Assembly (NCBI GenBank): GCA_029820915.1
Contig: JALGUI010000060.1
Span: 1-19,443, forward strand
Direction of reading: 5' to 3'
DNA from: Candidatus Zipacnadia bacterium
GTDB taxonomy: Bacteria > Armatimonadota > Zipacnadia > Zipacnadales > UBA5352
DNA length: 19,443 nt
Of this stretch, positions 1 through 8,255 are shown piece by piece; the stretch's first letter is position 1; the number at the start of each line of letters is the position of its first letter. The notes below the pieces were generated by a model, which made no database searches, had not been told where the DNA came from, and saw only the letters and a list, made by a program, of their open reading frames with translations. A program made the translations under genes and the position numbers.

Positions 1-197
1 AAGCCTATCCTACAATGACGACACCTGACGGTGCCGAGGTACCCGCCTGCTCCGTGGTGACACAGGAACACGTGCAACGGATGCGCTCCGCTGAAGGAGG
101 GGGTGGCCCGAGCGCAGCTCGGGACGGGGGAGGAGGCCTTTGCCCTTCCAGCGAGCGGGCGGGGGCGAGCCGACCTGCCTAGTTCGCTGAGACCCGA
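1..197. repeat. Long dispersed repeat, left inverted copy
   Basis: This stretch is the reverse complement, with scattered mismatches and small indels, of 17741-17930. Long shared blocks include the segment reading CCCGAGCGCAGCTCGGGACG on this strand, the one reading CTTCCAGCGAGCGGGCG, and the GGTGACACAGGAACA block. A shorter third relative lies at 18098-18148. The repeat may continue beyond the window. One frame reads through most of it, but the same frame is not preserved as a recognisable protein, so I treat it as a non-coding repeat. Confidence 0.75.
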
Positions 198-735
198 AGC
201 CTGAGACAGCACTTCGCACGCGGCCGGGCGTCGTTGCCGTGAGGATGCTCCGCATCCTGCAGGATGTCACCATCCTCCAAGATGTGAAGCATCCTCCTGG
301 AGAGGCCGCTCCGAGCACGACGGGCCGGGGTGGAACCTGCGAGGTCCGTCGCCAAGCTCCGGACCTCGCACTCCTTGCGCGAACGCTTCGCGTTCGACGC
401 TCGGAGCGGCCCCTCCAGGGGACCTATGCATTACCCACAAGTCGGGACGGCTGCGGCGAGGCCACGCGACGGCCAAGCGATGCGCCGCCTTGTCGTGAGG
501 ATGCGCAGCATCCTCACGAAGGCGCCGCTCCGAGCCGCCCAGGTCCTACGGAGGGGCCGCCGCGAGCGAAGCGAGCGGGCCGACCTGCCAGAGCAGGTCG
601 GAGGTTCCACCCCGGCCCATGTCGTCTTGCCCGGCCACGGTGGGGCCTGTACAGGCGACAGACGACGCCCCAGGGCATGTGCGCGCCGGCAGGCGCACAA
701 ATCTGGATGCCGCCCGCCCGCCGGGGGCCTGTTCC
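198..735. repeat. Repeat-rich intergenic region with MITE-like element
   Basis: No convincing gene is seen here. The 17-bp sequence GGGCCGGGGTGGAACCT at 322-338 recurs exactly inverted at 602-618, so 322-618 is a 297-bp element with perfect terminal inverted repeats. Inside it are hairpins at 381-397 (CGAACGC, loop TTC, GCGTTCG) and 494-518 (11-bp arms around GAGGATGC, loop GCA). Another hairpin of the GAGGATGC type lies at 241-259. The right end, 534-618, is about 93% identical to 7764-7849. The short overlapping ORFs on both strands have no recognisable domains. Confidence 0.65.
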
Positions 736-764
736 TTGACGTTGGCCCGGCGCGAGTGTATCCT
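736..764 (+). promoter_or_regulatory. Predicted sigma70-type promoter of the M16 operon
   Basis: TTGACG at 736-741 and TATCCT at 759-764 are separated by exactly 17 bases. Transcription would start near 771, about 45 bases upstream of the GTG start at 817. This is the only strong -35/-10 pair I see upstream of the M16 genes. Confidence 0.6.
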
Positions 765-816
765 GCCACCCACGCTCGCCACTTGGGGGGGATGGACTGA
801 AGAGAGGAGAACCGGT

Positions 817-2182
817 GTGCGCAAAGCAACACATCTGCTGAGCGCGGTCGCGGCCGTCTGCGTGCTTGCCTCGGCCTGCGCCGCCGCCCCGATCCTCGAC
901 CCGACAAGGATCGTCGAGAGGACCTTCGACAACGGCTTCCGGCTGATCGTCAAGGCCGAGAACCAGTGGGGACTGGCCTCGGCGAACCTGGTGATCGTCC
1001 TACGAGGCCGAGGGGCAGACCGGCGTCGCGCACCTGCTGGAGCACCTGCTGTTCGAGGCCACCGACCTGCGCGACGAGCAGCGCGTCGGGCCGGCCATCG
1101 AGGCGCTGGGCGGCTACGTCAATGCCGCCACCACCCGCGACTTCACGCATATCGAGGTCACGGTCGCGAGCCAGTACCTCGAACCGGCGCTCGAACTGCT
1201 CGCCCAGGCGGCGTTCGAGCCCCGGCTCTCGCCGATCGCGGTCGCGCGCGAGCGCGAGGTGATCGCGCGAGAGCTGATTGACCGCCTCGACAGGGCGGGT
1301 GGGGCGCTGGACGACCTGCTGTGGACCACCGCCTTCTCGACCCACCCCTACGGTCGGCCCATCGGCGGCAGCCCGGCGCAGGTCGCCGAGCTGACCGCCG
1401 ATGATGTGCTCGACTTCTACGCGCGCTTCTACGTCCCGGCCAACATGGCGCTGGTGGTGGTCGGCGACGTGGACGCCGCGGGGATCGAGGCGCGTGTCGC
1501 GGAGCTGTTCGGCGGCCGGACCGGCGCGCCCGTGGAAGTGCCGGAGATCGCACCCGAGCCCGATCCGGTGGACGTGGCCATCGCCGTTGACACCCGCGAG
1601 AGCGAGGCCACCATCGTCAGCTTCGCCTGGCGGGCGCCGGAGGTCGAGGACTTCGCCGAGGTCTGTGCGATGGACCTGATCTACACTATCCTCGGCGAAG
1701 GGCCGTTGGGCCGCCTGCACGGCGCGCTCAACGAGCAGGGGCTCGCGCTCATGTCCGACGTGCAGTACCTGACCCAGCGCGACCGCGGGCTGCTCATCAT
1801 CACCGCGCTGACCGTCCCGGACAAGGAGCTTGAGGTGCGCACGGCCATCCTCGCCGAGATCGAGCGCCTGCGCGCCGAGCCACTGACCGGGGAGCAACTC
1901 GACGAGGCGAAGCGCGTGCTGCGCATCGGCTACGCCTTCAGCAACGAGGCCTACAGCGACCAGGCCGGCTCGCTGGGCTTCTACGAGGGGCTGGGCGACT
2001 ACACTCTCGCCTACGAGTACATCGACCACGTGAACGCCGTCACGCCCGAGCTCGTGCAACAGGTCGCGACCGAGTATCTCAATCCCGACGCGTACACACT
2101 GGCCATTATCCGGCCCCAGCCTCGGCCGGGAACCACGGAGGAGGCGCGGGCGCCGTGCTCAAGCTCATTCGCGCAGGGCTGA
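817..2182 (+). CDS. M16 family zinc metallopeptidase, catalytic-type, frameshifted
   Basis: This is an exported M16 (insulinase/pitrilysin-like) peptidase. The reading starts at GTG 817, with AGGAG at 805-809 seven bases upstream. It begins with a signal peptide (MRKATHLLSAVAAV... ending near ASAC), which may be a weak lipobox. The frame then changes near 1000: residues up to ANLVIV are in one frame, and from YEAEGQTG at 1001 the protein continues one frame over to the stop at 2180-2182. The second frame holds the zinc motif HLLEH (1031-1045) and the third ligand Glu (1271-1273, in VIARELID), 76 residues after the second His, as the family expects. Against the neighbouring paralogue about six residues are missing at the junction, so roughly 17 bases appear lost. 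This could be a true mutation or an assembly error. The last 28 bases overlap the next gene, and the two products probably pair in the periplasm. Confidence 0.85.
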
Positions 2183-3483
2183 TCGCTCTGGCGGTGCTGA
2201 ACCTGGCCGCCGCCGAGTGCGCGCCGGCCGTGCGCGCCGTGCTCGACAACGGCCTGACGGTGCTGGCCGTGCCGGACGACCACAGCCGCATCGCCGGGAT
2301 CGCCATCGTGATCGGCTCGTCCATGGCCGACGAGCCGGAGGACATGCGCGGCGCCCGGGCGGTGGTGCAGCAGCTCATCGTCATCGACAGCCACGAGCAG
2401 ATGGGCGAACAGCTCGTCCCGGTCTCGGCCTTCATCGACCCCCGCTCGTCCGGGCTGGGCGTCAATACGGACTGGGACTTCGTCGAGGTCACGCTATCGG
2501 TCCATGCCGAGGAGCTCGGTATCGGGCTCGCGGCCCTTGCCAAACACGTCTTCTCGGTCGAGATAGCACAGGAGCGGCTGGACAGGACGCTGGAGCTGGT
2601 GCGGCGCGGCTACGACATGGCGCACCAGTCGCCGGTGCAGGGCACCTTCGACCTGTTCCGCGCGGCGCTCTACGGCGATCACCCGATGAGCGATTCGCCG
2701 CAGGGCCGGCCGGAGGCGCTGCAGGCGATGACGCTCGAGAGCCTGCAGGCCTTCCGCGATGCGCAGTACGTGCCGGCGAACGCCGTGCTGTGCGTGGTTG
2801 CGCCGATGTCCGCCGACGAGATCATGGCGGCCGCGGCCGAGGCCTTCGGCGGGCTGCCCTCGGCCCCGGCTCCACAGACGCCTCCGGCGCCGGAGCCGCC
2901 GGGCGACTCGCGCGTCGAGGTGGGCGAGAGCGCAGGCCTGGTGCAGGCGTCGATGGTGGTGGGGGTGCCTCTGCCCGCCGTGGATGACCCGCTGTTCCCG
3001 GCGGGCGAGGTGATCGCCGCGCTGCTGGATGGCCGCGGCGGCCGACTGCGGCGCGACCTGGGCCTGCTGCAGGCGCTGGCGCTGGCGATCCCGACGCGGC
3101 TGCTCGACGAGCACTACCCGGTCGGCATGCTGCCGGTGCCGCTCGCAGAGCGCCCGTTCCTGGCGGTTCACGCGCTGTCGTCGCCCAACACTATCGAGTC
3201 CGTGCGCCGGGGTCTGCTGCGCCACCTGCTGGCCCTGCGCACCGGCAGCGTGACGGACGCGGAGTTCGACCGCGCCCGCCAGCGCGTCATCAACGCGCAC
3301 ATGTTGCGGCATGAGCGGCCGGTGGACAGCGCGCTGTACCTGGCCCGGCGGGGGCTGTTCGGCCTGGGCGGGGCCGATGAGGCGGTCGCCGCCGTCGAGG
3401 CCATCACCAAGGACGACCTGACCGCCGTCGCGACCCAGTGCTTCGGCCGCCATGCGGTCGGCGTGCAGATGCCGGCTTCGTAG
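2155..3483 (+). CDS. M16 family peptidase-like protein lacking the zinc motif
   Basis: This 442-residue protein has the usual length and layout of a small (M16B-type) peptidase subunit. It starts at GTG 2155 with GGAGGAGG at 2137-2144. The N-terminus is a signal peptide (MLKLIRAGLIALAVLNLAAA). The order RAVLDNGLTVLAVPDD, then IAIVIGSSMADEPEDMRG, is typical of the M16 N-terminal domain. At the position of the HxxEH zinc motif it reads AVVQQ (residues 69-73): His to Ala, Glu to Gln, His to Gln, so it cannot bind catalytic zinc. Heterodimers of one active and one inactive M16B subunit are known in bacteria, and the 28-base overlap with the upstream catalytic-type gene fits this. I infer it supplies part of the substrate chamber. 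The next gene starts 15 bases downstream. Confidence 0.87.
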   Translation: MLKLIRAGLIALAVLNLAAAECAPAVRAVLDNGLTVLAVPDDHSRIAGIAIVIGSSMADEPEDMRGARAVVQQLIVIDSHEQMGEQLVPVSAFIDPRSSGLGVNTDWDFVEVTLSVHAEELGIGLAALAKHVFSVEIAQERLDRTLELVRRGYDMAHQSPVQGTFDLFRAALYGDHPMSDSPQGRPEALQAMTLESLQAFRDAQYVPANAVLCVVAPMSADEIMAAAAEAFGGLPSAPAPQTPPAPEPPGDSRVEVGESAGLVQASMVVGVPLPAVDDPLFPAGEVIAALLDGRGGRLRRDLGLLQALALAIPTRLLDEHYPVGMLPVPLAERPFLAVHALSSPNTIESVRRGLLRHLLALRTGSVTDAEFDRARQRVINAHMLRHERPVDSALYLARRGLFGLGGADEAVAAVEAITKDDLTAVATQCFGRHAVGVQMPAS

Positions 3484-3498
3484 CGGGGAGGGCCCACG

Positions 3499-3954
3499 AT
3501 GATCGAGGGCGTGCGGATCAAGAGGCTCGTCCGCCACGTGGACGACCGCGGCTGGCTCATGGAGATCCTCCGCGACGACGACGAGATCTTCCTGAGCTTC
3601 GGCCAGGTCTACATGTCCGCCTGCTTCCCGGGTGTCGTCAAGGCCTGGCACTGCCACGAGAAGCAGACCGACAGCTTCTGCGTGGTCGTCGGCAACGCCA
3701 AGATCGGGCTGTACGACGATCGCGAGGGCTCGCCCACCCACGGCGAGGCGCAGGCCCTCGTCGCCGGCGAGTTGAACCCGATCCTCGTGCAGATCCCGCC
3801 GCTCGTGTGGCACGGCTTCATGGCGCTCGAGGGCCGCACGGCGGTCATGCTCAACGTGCCTACAGAGCACTACAACCCCGACGAGCCGGACGAGCTGCGC
3901 CGCGACCCGTTCGACCCCGAGATCCCCTTCGACTGGCTCACCGAGAGCGGGTAG
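3499..3954 (+). CDS. RmlC-like cupin, dTDP-4-dehydrorhamnose 3,5-epimerase family
   Basis: This 151-residue single-cupin protein starts at ATG 3499 with GGGGAGGG at 3485-3492. RmlC-family features are visible: DDRG (residues 15-18), the paired histidines WHCH (50-53) followed by Q and D, the glycine turn VVVGNAKIGLYDDREGSPT (62-80), PPLVWHGF with His105 (100-107), and EHYNPDEPDE near the end (123-132). RmlC proper epimerises C3 and C5 of dTDP-4-keto-6-deoxyglucose and is about 180 residues long. This one is shorter, so it could be a related sugar-nucleotide epimerase or isomerase. No rmlA, rmlB or rmlD is nearby, so the substrate is unknown. It is cytoplasmic and lies in line with the M16 genes. 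Confidence 0.75.
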   Translation: MIEGVRIKRLVRHVDDRGWLMEILRDDDEIFLSFGQVYMSACFPGVVKAWHCHEKQTDSFCVVVGNAKIGLYDDREGSPTHGEAQALVAGELNPILVQIPPLVWHGFMALEGRTAVMLNVPTEHYNPDEPDELRRDPFDPEIPFDWLTESG

Positions 3955-4037
3955 CGCCGCCCGGCGAAGACACCACCGCGTTGGGGCCTGCGAGGACGGA
4001 ATGCCGCGTGGGAACAGGGGGATGAGGTGGGTTCCTG

Positions 4038-4661
4038 ATGATCGACGAAGTGGCGGGGGCGCTGTGTGACGCCAGGGTTGTGAGATTCGGTGTGTTCACC
4101 TACGTCTCGGGCAGGAAGGGCCCCATCTACGTTGACATGAGGGTTCTCCCGTCCACGGTGTCCGCCATGGACGCGGTCACCGACGCCATGGCGGAGACGG
4201 TGGATGAACTCGGGCCCGACATCCTGGCGGGCGCGGAGACCGCCGGGATACCGCTCGCCGCCGTGCTGTCCATGAAGACCGGCATCCCGATGGTCTACGT
4301 CAGGAAGAAACCGAAGGAGCACGGGACGAGGAGCCAGGTCGAGGGCTTCCTGGATGATGGCCAGAGGGTTCTGTTGATAGACGACATGATAACAGACGGG
4401 GGCTCGAAGCTCGCCTTCATAGCGGGGGTAAGGGAGGCCGGCGGCGAGGTAGGTGACGCTCTCGTGGTCCTGGACCGGCTGCAGGGCGGCTCGGCGACCC
4501 TCGCCCGGGTGGGGGTCACGCTGCACTCGCTCATTAACCTGCCCGAGCTCCTGGACTACATGGTCGTTGAGGGCCTGCTCGAACGCGAGCGCTACAACGA
4601 GGTCGTCTCCTACCTGGCCGACCCCGACGAGTGGGAAGGGCGCCGCCAGGCCGACGCGTGA
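4038..4661 (+). CDS. pyrE: Orotate phosphoribosyltransferase
   Basis: This enzyme makes orotidine 5'-phosphate from orotate and PRPP in UMP synthesis. The 207-residue protein starts at ATG 4038 with GAGGTGG at 4024-4030. The PRPP-binding signature VLLIDDMITDGGSK is at residues 111-124. The lysine-rich catalytic loop YVRKKPKEHGTRSQVEG is at 87-103, and SGRKGPIYVDMR (24-35) matches the family N-terminus. Codon use is unlike its neighbours: the first eight arginines are all AGG or AGA and four isoleucines are ATA, whereas flanking genes mostly use CGC/CGG and ATC. This suggests acquisition from another lineage. No other pyr gene is present. The 83-base gap upstream has no clear promoter. Confidence 0.9.
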   Translation: MIDEVAGALCDARVVRFGVFTYVSGRKGPIYVDMRVLPSTVSAMDAVTDAMAETVDELGPDILAGAETAGIPLAAVLSMKTGIPMVYVRKKPKEHGTRSQVEGFLDDGQRVLLIDDMITDGGSKLAFIAGVREAGGEVGDALVVLDRLQGGSATLARVGVTLHSLINLPELLDYMVVEGLLERERYNEVVSYLADPDEWEGRRQADA

Positions 4662-4666
4662 TAGTG

Positions 4667-4693
4667 GGCCATCGCGACCGGCGCCCGATGGCC
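4667..4693 (+). terminator. Stem-loop after pyrE, possible attenuator or terminator
   Basis: Perfect 8-bp arms GGCCATCG and CGATGGCC surround an 11-base loop, starting five bases after the pyrE stop. No run of T follows, so it is not a canonical intrinsic terminator. It may be an mRNA end-stabilising or rho-associated structure. Confidence 0.3.
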
Positions 4694-4730
4694 TTCGGTG
4701 CCGGTACACACCGCACGGGAGGTGACCGGC

Positions 4731-7682
4731 GTGCTGCTCTCCCGCCGGGATGCGCCGATACGTATCCTCGTTGACCACCACCACGACACCGCCTGGCGCG
4801 ACGCGGGCCACGGCCTCGGCGGCGGGCCGACGCAGGTCACCATCTGCCGCGAGAGCCTGAAGTGGGGTGCGCTCAAGCGCTATCACGTCCTCATCATCGA
4901 GGCATCCACCCCTGCGCGCTTCACCGCGAATGAGCTGAAGGCCGTCGAGCGCTTCGTGGCCGAGGGCGGCGGGCTGCTGCTGGCCGCCTCGGCGCCCACC
5001 TTCGAGCTCATGGCGGAGTCCCCCACCAATGAGCTGCCCGCGGGCGCCGTGGCGGCGCGCTTCGGCTTCCGCTTCCTCTCGCCCGAGGACTGCGCCGGCG
5101 AGGTGGAGTTCGACCGCAACTTCCGGCGCGGCTATCCGCGCGAGCAGGTCGTGGTGGGCCCGGGCGCGCCCGACGGCTTCGGCCCTCACCCGCCCGGCGC
5201 GATCACCTGGGCGCCGATCGAGCCGCCAGAGGGCGCGAAGGTGCTGCTCGAGCACCCCGAGACCGGCGAGCCGCTGGCGGCGCTGGCCGAGCACGGCCGC
5301 GGTCGGGTGTGCGTGGTCGGGACGCGCCTCAATCGCTTCAACCAGCTCGCGCACCTGCACCCGCTGCTGGGCCGGCTGGCCGAGGACGCCGGCGACAGGC
5401 CGGGGCGCGAGATCCCGTTCGAACTCGGCCCGCCACCGAAGCTGCACGAGGCCGGGCGCCTCAGCCTCATCCTCGATGAGCCGCTGACAGACAGGGCCGA
5501 GGAGATCGCCGACGTCGTCAGGCGCTTCGACGAGTTCATGCGCGGGTTCTTCGGCGACGGCTGGAAGATGCCGAAGCGCGTCGAGGTGGTGCGAAGCTGC
5601 GCCGGCCCCGACGGATGGGATAGTGACCCCTTCGTGAGCGCGGCCGGTTGCGGCTGGGCGCTGGCCTACAACGCGGCCTTCGCCCTGGCGCTGCGCGGCC
5701 TGAGACCGGAGCACGCGGGCGAGCTGCTCGTCACCCTCTTCCCCGAGTTCACGCTCCTGCGGCATATCGCCATCCGCTTCGTCCAGCACATGGGCTTCGC
5801 GGAGCCCGCGCGGCGGCTGCGCGACATCGCCGCGCGCCAGGTTGACGAGGCCGACCCGGACCGGACGCAGGCCGACCTCGCGCGCGTGTACTGGGCCACC
5901 GAGAAGTGGCACCCCAAGGGCATGTGGCTGATCGCCGAACTCGAGCGCCGCTACGGCGACGACTTCCTGCGGCGCGTGTTCGACGCCATCCCGAAGAAGC
6001 GCGAGGACGACAAGCTGCCCAGGGCCTTCGCGTGGGCCGGCGACAAGGCGGCCTACTACCTGAGCCTGGCCGCGGGCGAGGACCTGGCGCCGTGGCTGGC
6101 CGAGATCGGCACCGTCGTCCACCCCCTGCCTCTGGTCAGGCAGGATGATGACGGCTTCGCGACGGCCATGCGCGAGGCGCTGGTGGTGGGCGCGACCACC
6201 GGCCCGGCCGCCCGGCGGCTGGAGGCGCTGGCCGACCTGGCGGCGCTCGAGGAAGGCGATCGGGCGAAGCTCCCCGACCGGGCACGCGCACTCGTCGAGG
6301 CCTGCGCCCAGGCCACGGCGTCGGACGCGCGAGGGGAGAAACTGCTCCGCCGTCTGGCGCGACGCGACGGCCCGCAGGCCGCCGTGGCGGCGCTGCAGCT
6401 TGTGTCCGCCGGCCGCCGCGACGCCGCCGACCGCCTGGCCGACCTGGCGTCCCGGCAGGACGTGCGCTTCAGGCTCGCGGCCGGTCACGTGCTGCGCAAG
6501 GCCGGGCGCGACATGCCCGAGCTGTCGCTGGCGGGCATGGTCGATGGCGGCGAGCGCGTCGGCGAACTGGACGTGGCGCTGCGCGACACGCTGGACGTCC
6601 ACCCGAGGGTCGAGGGCTACGAGGTCGCCAACGTGGTCTCGGAGAGCGGGCCGGCGGGCTTCCCCCACGGCAATGTCGCCACGCGCTTCTACGTCTACTG
6701 GGTGCACACGTCGCCCCAGTGGCGTCGCGCGGGGCTGTCGCGGCTGGCCTTCGCCGCGTCCATGGAGCACGAGGAGGCGCAGCGCTGCGCGGCCTTCGCG
6801 CTGAGCACCGGCACGCGGAACATGGCGCACGCCATGTACGCCGACTTCGCGTTCGTGGACACGGACTACGGGGAAGAGGCCACGAAGTCGCTGGCCCTCG
6901 GCACGCCCTGCTCGCCGCCCGACGGCGTCGTCATCCGCCCGATGGAGGACGGCGACCGCGAGCAGGTGCGACGCTTCCTGCTCGACTACCATGACAACGC
7001 GTTCGCGGTCTGGCGGCTCGCGCCGCCGACGCTGGGCGAGGGCACGCGCGTGTCGCTGGGTCACAAGAACGACAAGCTCATCGGCGTCGCCGTGGGGCGG
7101 GGCGACGGCGGGGAGAGCGCTCGCGTCATCGACGTGGCCGTCGAGGAGGGCCTCGACGGGCGCGAGGAGATCGGCGTGGCCCTGCTGGCGCGAGTCCATC
7201 GCCTGCTGGCGGACGACGGCGCGAAGACGGCGCGGGCGCGCATAGCGCCGAACGTTGACCTGCTCGGCGACGTGCTGGCGCGTGCGGGCTATGCCCGGCG
7301 CGCGGGCGGCGGAGTGAACATGTTCGGCATCCGCGACCTCGGGCAGCTCCTCGACGAGATCCGCCCGCTCTACGAGCGGCGGCTGGCCGATAAGAAGCTC
7401 GACTGGGCCGGGCGCGTCGTCATCATCGGCGACCGGCTGCGGGCGGGCCTCGAGGTCGAGAAGGGGGCGGTGCAGGTCATCGAGGCCGAGCCGCGCCCGA
7501 GCGACATCGTGCTGCGCACCCGTGACGACGTCATCACGCGCTTCGTGATCGGCCGCGAGACGCCGCTGGAGGGCTACCTGCAGCGCCACGCCGACATCGA
7601 GCCGCAGGTCAACGCGTCGGTGATGAAGCTGCTGGAGACGCTCTTCCCCGAGTGCCCGTGCGTGTCGCGCTGGGGCTGGTGA
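4731..7682 (+). CDS. Multidomain protein: amidotransferase-like N-terminus, Eis-like GNAT-GNAT-SCP2 C-terminus
   Basis: I choose GTG 4731 (983 residues) because GGGAGG at 4717-4722 is 8 bases upstream; the in-frame GTG at 4698 has no such site. Approximate layout: residues 11-215 are a class I glutamine-amidotransferase-like or ThuA-like fold (YHVLIIEAS, AVERFVAEGGGLLL, GRVCVVGTRLN) with no visible catalytic Cys triad. Residues 283-445 recall an M60/gluzincin-like domain ending AAYYLSLAAGEDL, but I find no HExxH. Residues 477-600 are helical and alanine-rich. Residues 600-715 are a GNAT fold with the acetyl-CoA motif WVHTSPQWRRAGLSRL. Residues 732-871 are a second GNAT-like domain (VVIRPMEDGDREQVR). 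Residues 872-982 are SCP2-like. The last three together match the Eis acetyltransferase order, and Eis enzymes acetylate amines such as aminoglycosides or lysines. The substrate here is unknown. No signal peptide is seen. Confidence 0.7.
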   Translation: MLLSRRDAPIRILVDHHHDTAWRDAGHGLGGGPTQVTICRESLKWGALKRYHVLIIEASTPARFTANELKAVERFVAEGGGLLLAASAPTFELMAESPTNELPAGAVAARFGFRFLSPEDCAGEVEFDRNFRRGYPREQVVVGPGAPDGFGPHPPGAITWAPIEPPEGAKVLLEHPETGEPLAALAEHGRGRVCVVGTRLNRFNQLAHLHPLLGRLAEDAGDRPGREIPFELGPPPKLHEAGRLSLILDEPLTDRAEEIADVVRRFDEFMRGFFGDGWKMPKRVEVVRSCAGPDGWDSDPFVSAAGCGWALAYNAAFALALRGLRPEHAGELLVTLFPEFTLLRHIAIRFVQHMGFAEPARRLRDIAARQVDEADPDRTQADLARVYWATEKWHPKGMWLIAELERRYGDDFLRRVFDAIPKKREDDKLPRAFAWAGDKAAYYLSLAAGEDLAPWLAEIGTVVHPLPLVRQDDDGFATAMREALVVGATTGPAARRLEALADLAALEEGDRAKLPDRARALVEACAQATASDARGEKLLRRLARRDGPQAAVAALQLVSAGRRDAADRLADLASRQDVRFRLAAGHVLRKAGRDMPELSLAGMVDGGERVGELDVALRDTLDVHPRVEGYEVANVVSESGPAGFPHGNVATRFYVYWVHTSPQWRRAGLSRLAFAASMEHEEAQRCAAFALSTGTRNMAHAMYADFAFVDTDYGEEATKSLALGTPCSPPDGVVIRPMEDGDREQVRRFLLDYHDNAFAVWRLAPPTLGEGTRVSLGHKNDKLIGVAVGRGDGGESARVIDVAVEEGLDGREEIGVALLARVHRLLADDGAKTARARIAPNVDLLGDVLARAGYARRAGGGVNMFGIRDLGQLLDEIRPLYERRLADKKLDWAGRVVIIGDRLRAGLEVEKGAVQVIEAEPRPSDIVLRTRDDVITRFVIGRETPLEGYLQRHADIEPQVNASVMKLLETLFPECPCVSRWGW

Positions 7683-8255
7683 TACGGCAGCGAACGGTGG
7701 ACGACGCAACGGCCGGGCGGCGTGGGAACGCCGCCCCTCCTGACGACATGCGGCTTCGCCTGCGCCGCCCAGATCGTACGGGGGGGGCCGCCGCGAGCGC
7801 AGCGAGCGGGCCGACCTGCGAGAGCAGGTCGGAGGTTCCATCCCGGCCCGCGCATGACCGCAGTCCCGCCCGTGGGCGGGAGCAAACGACGCAACGGCCG
7901 GGCGGCGTGGGAACGCCGCCCCTCCTGACGACAACGGCGTGCCGGGCTGGCCCGACGCGAAGCGTCGGCTGGAAGCTGAGGCGCCGGCGCGCCTCACCCT
8001 CCGTACGACAACGACGTACGGCGCAGACGCACCGACCGCGCCCGAGTTGTAGGTAATGCATGGTCGTTAAGGAGGGGCGGGCTTCCTTGCCCGCCCGCGC
8101 CGTTTGTCGTTGCCGTGAGGATGCATAGCATCCTCCAGGAGGTGCGAGCCTCGCTCAGACCGCAAGCGGTCTGCGCACGCCCGGTCGTTGTCGTCCGGGA
8201 TGCGATAGCGCCCCCGCGGACTCCGGGGGCGCTCGCAGTTCGCGGAGGCAGCGCG
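7683..8255. repeat. Repeat-rich intergenic region between convergent operons
   Basis: No gene is seen. A 47-bp sequence at 7701-7747 recurs without mismatch at 7886-7932; each copy holds the stem GGGCGGCGT / ACGCCGCCC. Positions 7764-7849 copy 534-618 and include the hairpin CGACCTGC-GAGA-GCAGGTCG. Further hairpins lie at 7952-7968 (CCGACGC, loop GAA), 8075-8096 (GGGCGGGC / GCCCGCCC), 8117-8135 (GAGGATGC, loop ATA) and 8157-8172 (AGACCGC, loop AA), the last nested inside GTGCG (8142-8146) and CGCAC (8174-8178). Several are joined by linkers resembling CGTTGTCGTTGCCG. The region separates the plus-strand and minus-strand operons. Confidence 0.75.
8207..8233 (-). terminator. GC-rich stem-loop downstream of the minus-strand operon
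   Basis: Ten-base-pair arms AGCGCCCCCG and CGGGGGCGCT enclose a 7-base loop, 22 bases past the stop of the gene ending at 8256. Its place fits termination of the long minus-strand operon. No T-run follows on the minus strand, so termination could be rho-dependent. Confidence 0.4.

Noticed and set aside
239..953. Several overlapping ORFs of 60-166 codons on both strands
   Set aside because: They fall in hairpin-rich repeat DNA, have no domain or ribosome site, and conflict with one another.
950..2059. 369-codon minus-strand frame opposite the M16 gene
   Set aside because: The plus strand carries the M16 zinc motif and full domain; the minus frame has shadow composition only.
2494..3870. 458-codon minus-strand frame opposite the second M16 gene and the cupin
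   Set aside because: Histidine/arginine/glutamine-rich shadow with no domain; both plus-strand genes are well supported.
3870..7997. 1375-codon open frame on the minus strand
   Set aside because: It lies antisense to pyrE and the Eis-like gene, which have clear domains and ribosome sites. Its composition (Arg, Ala, Gly, His, Val) is the usual shadow of GC-rich codons, with no recognisable motif.
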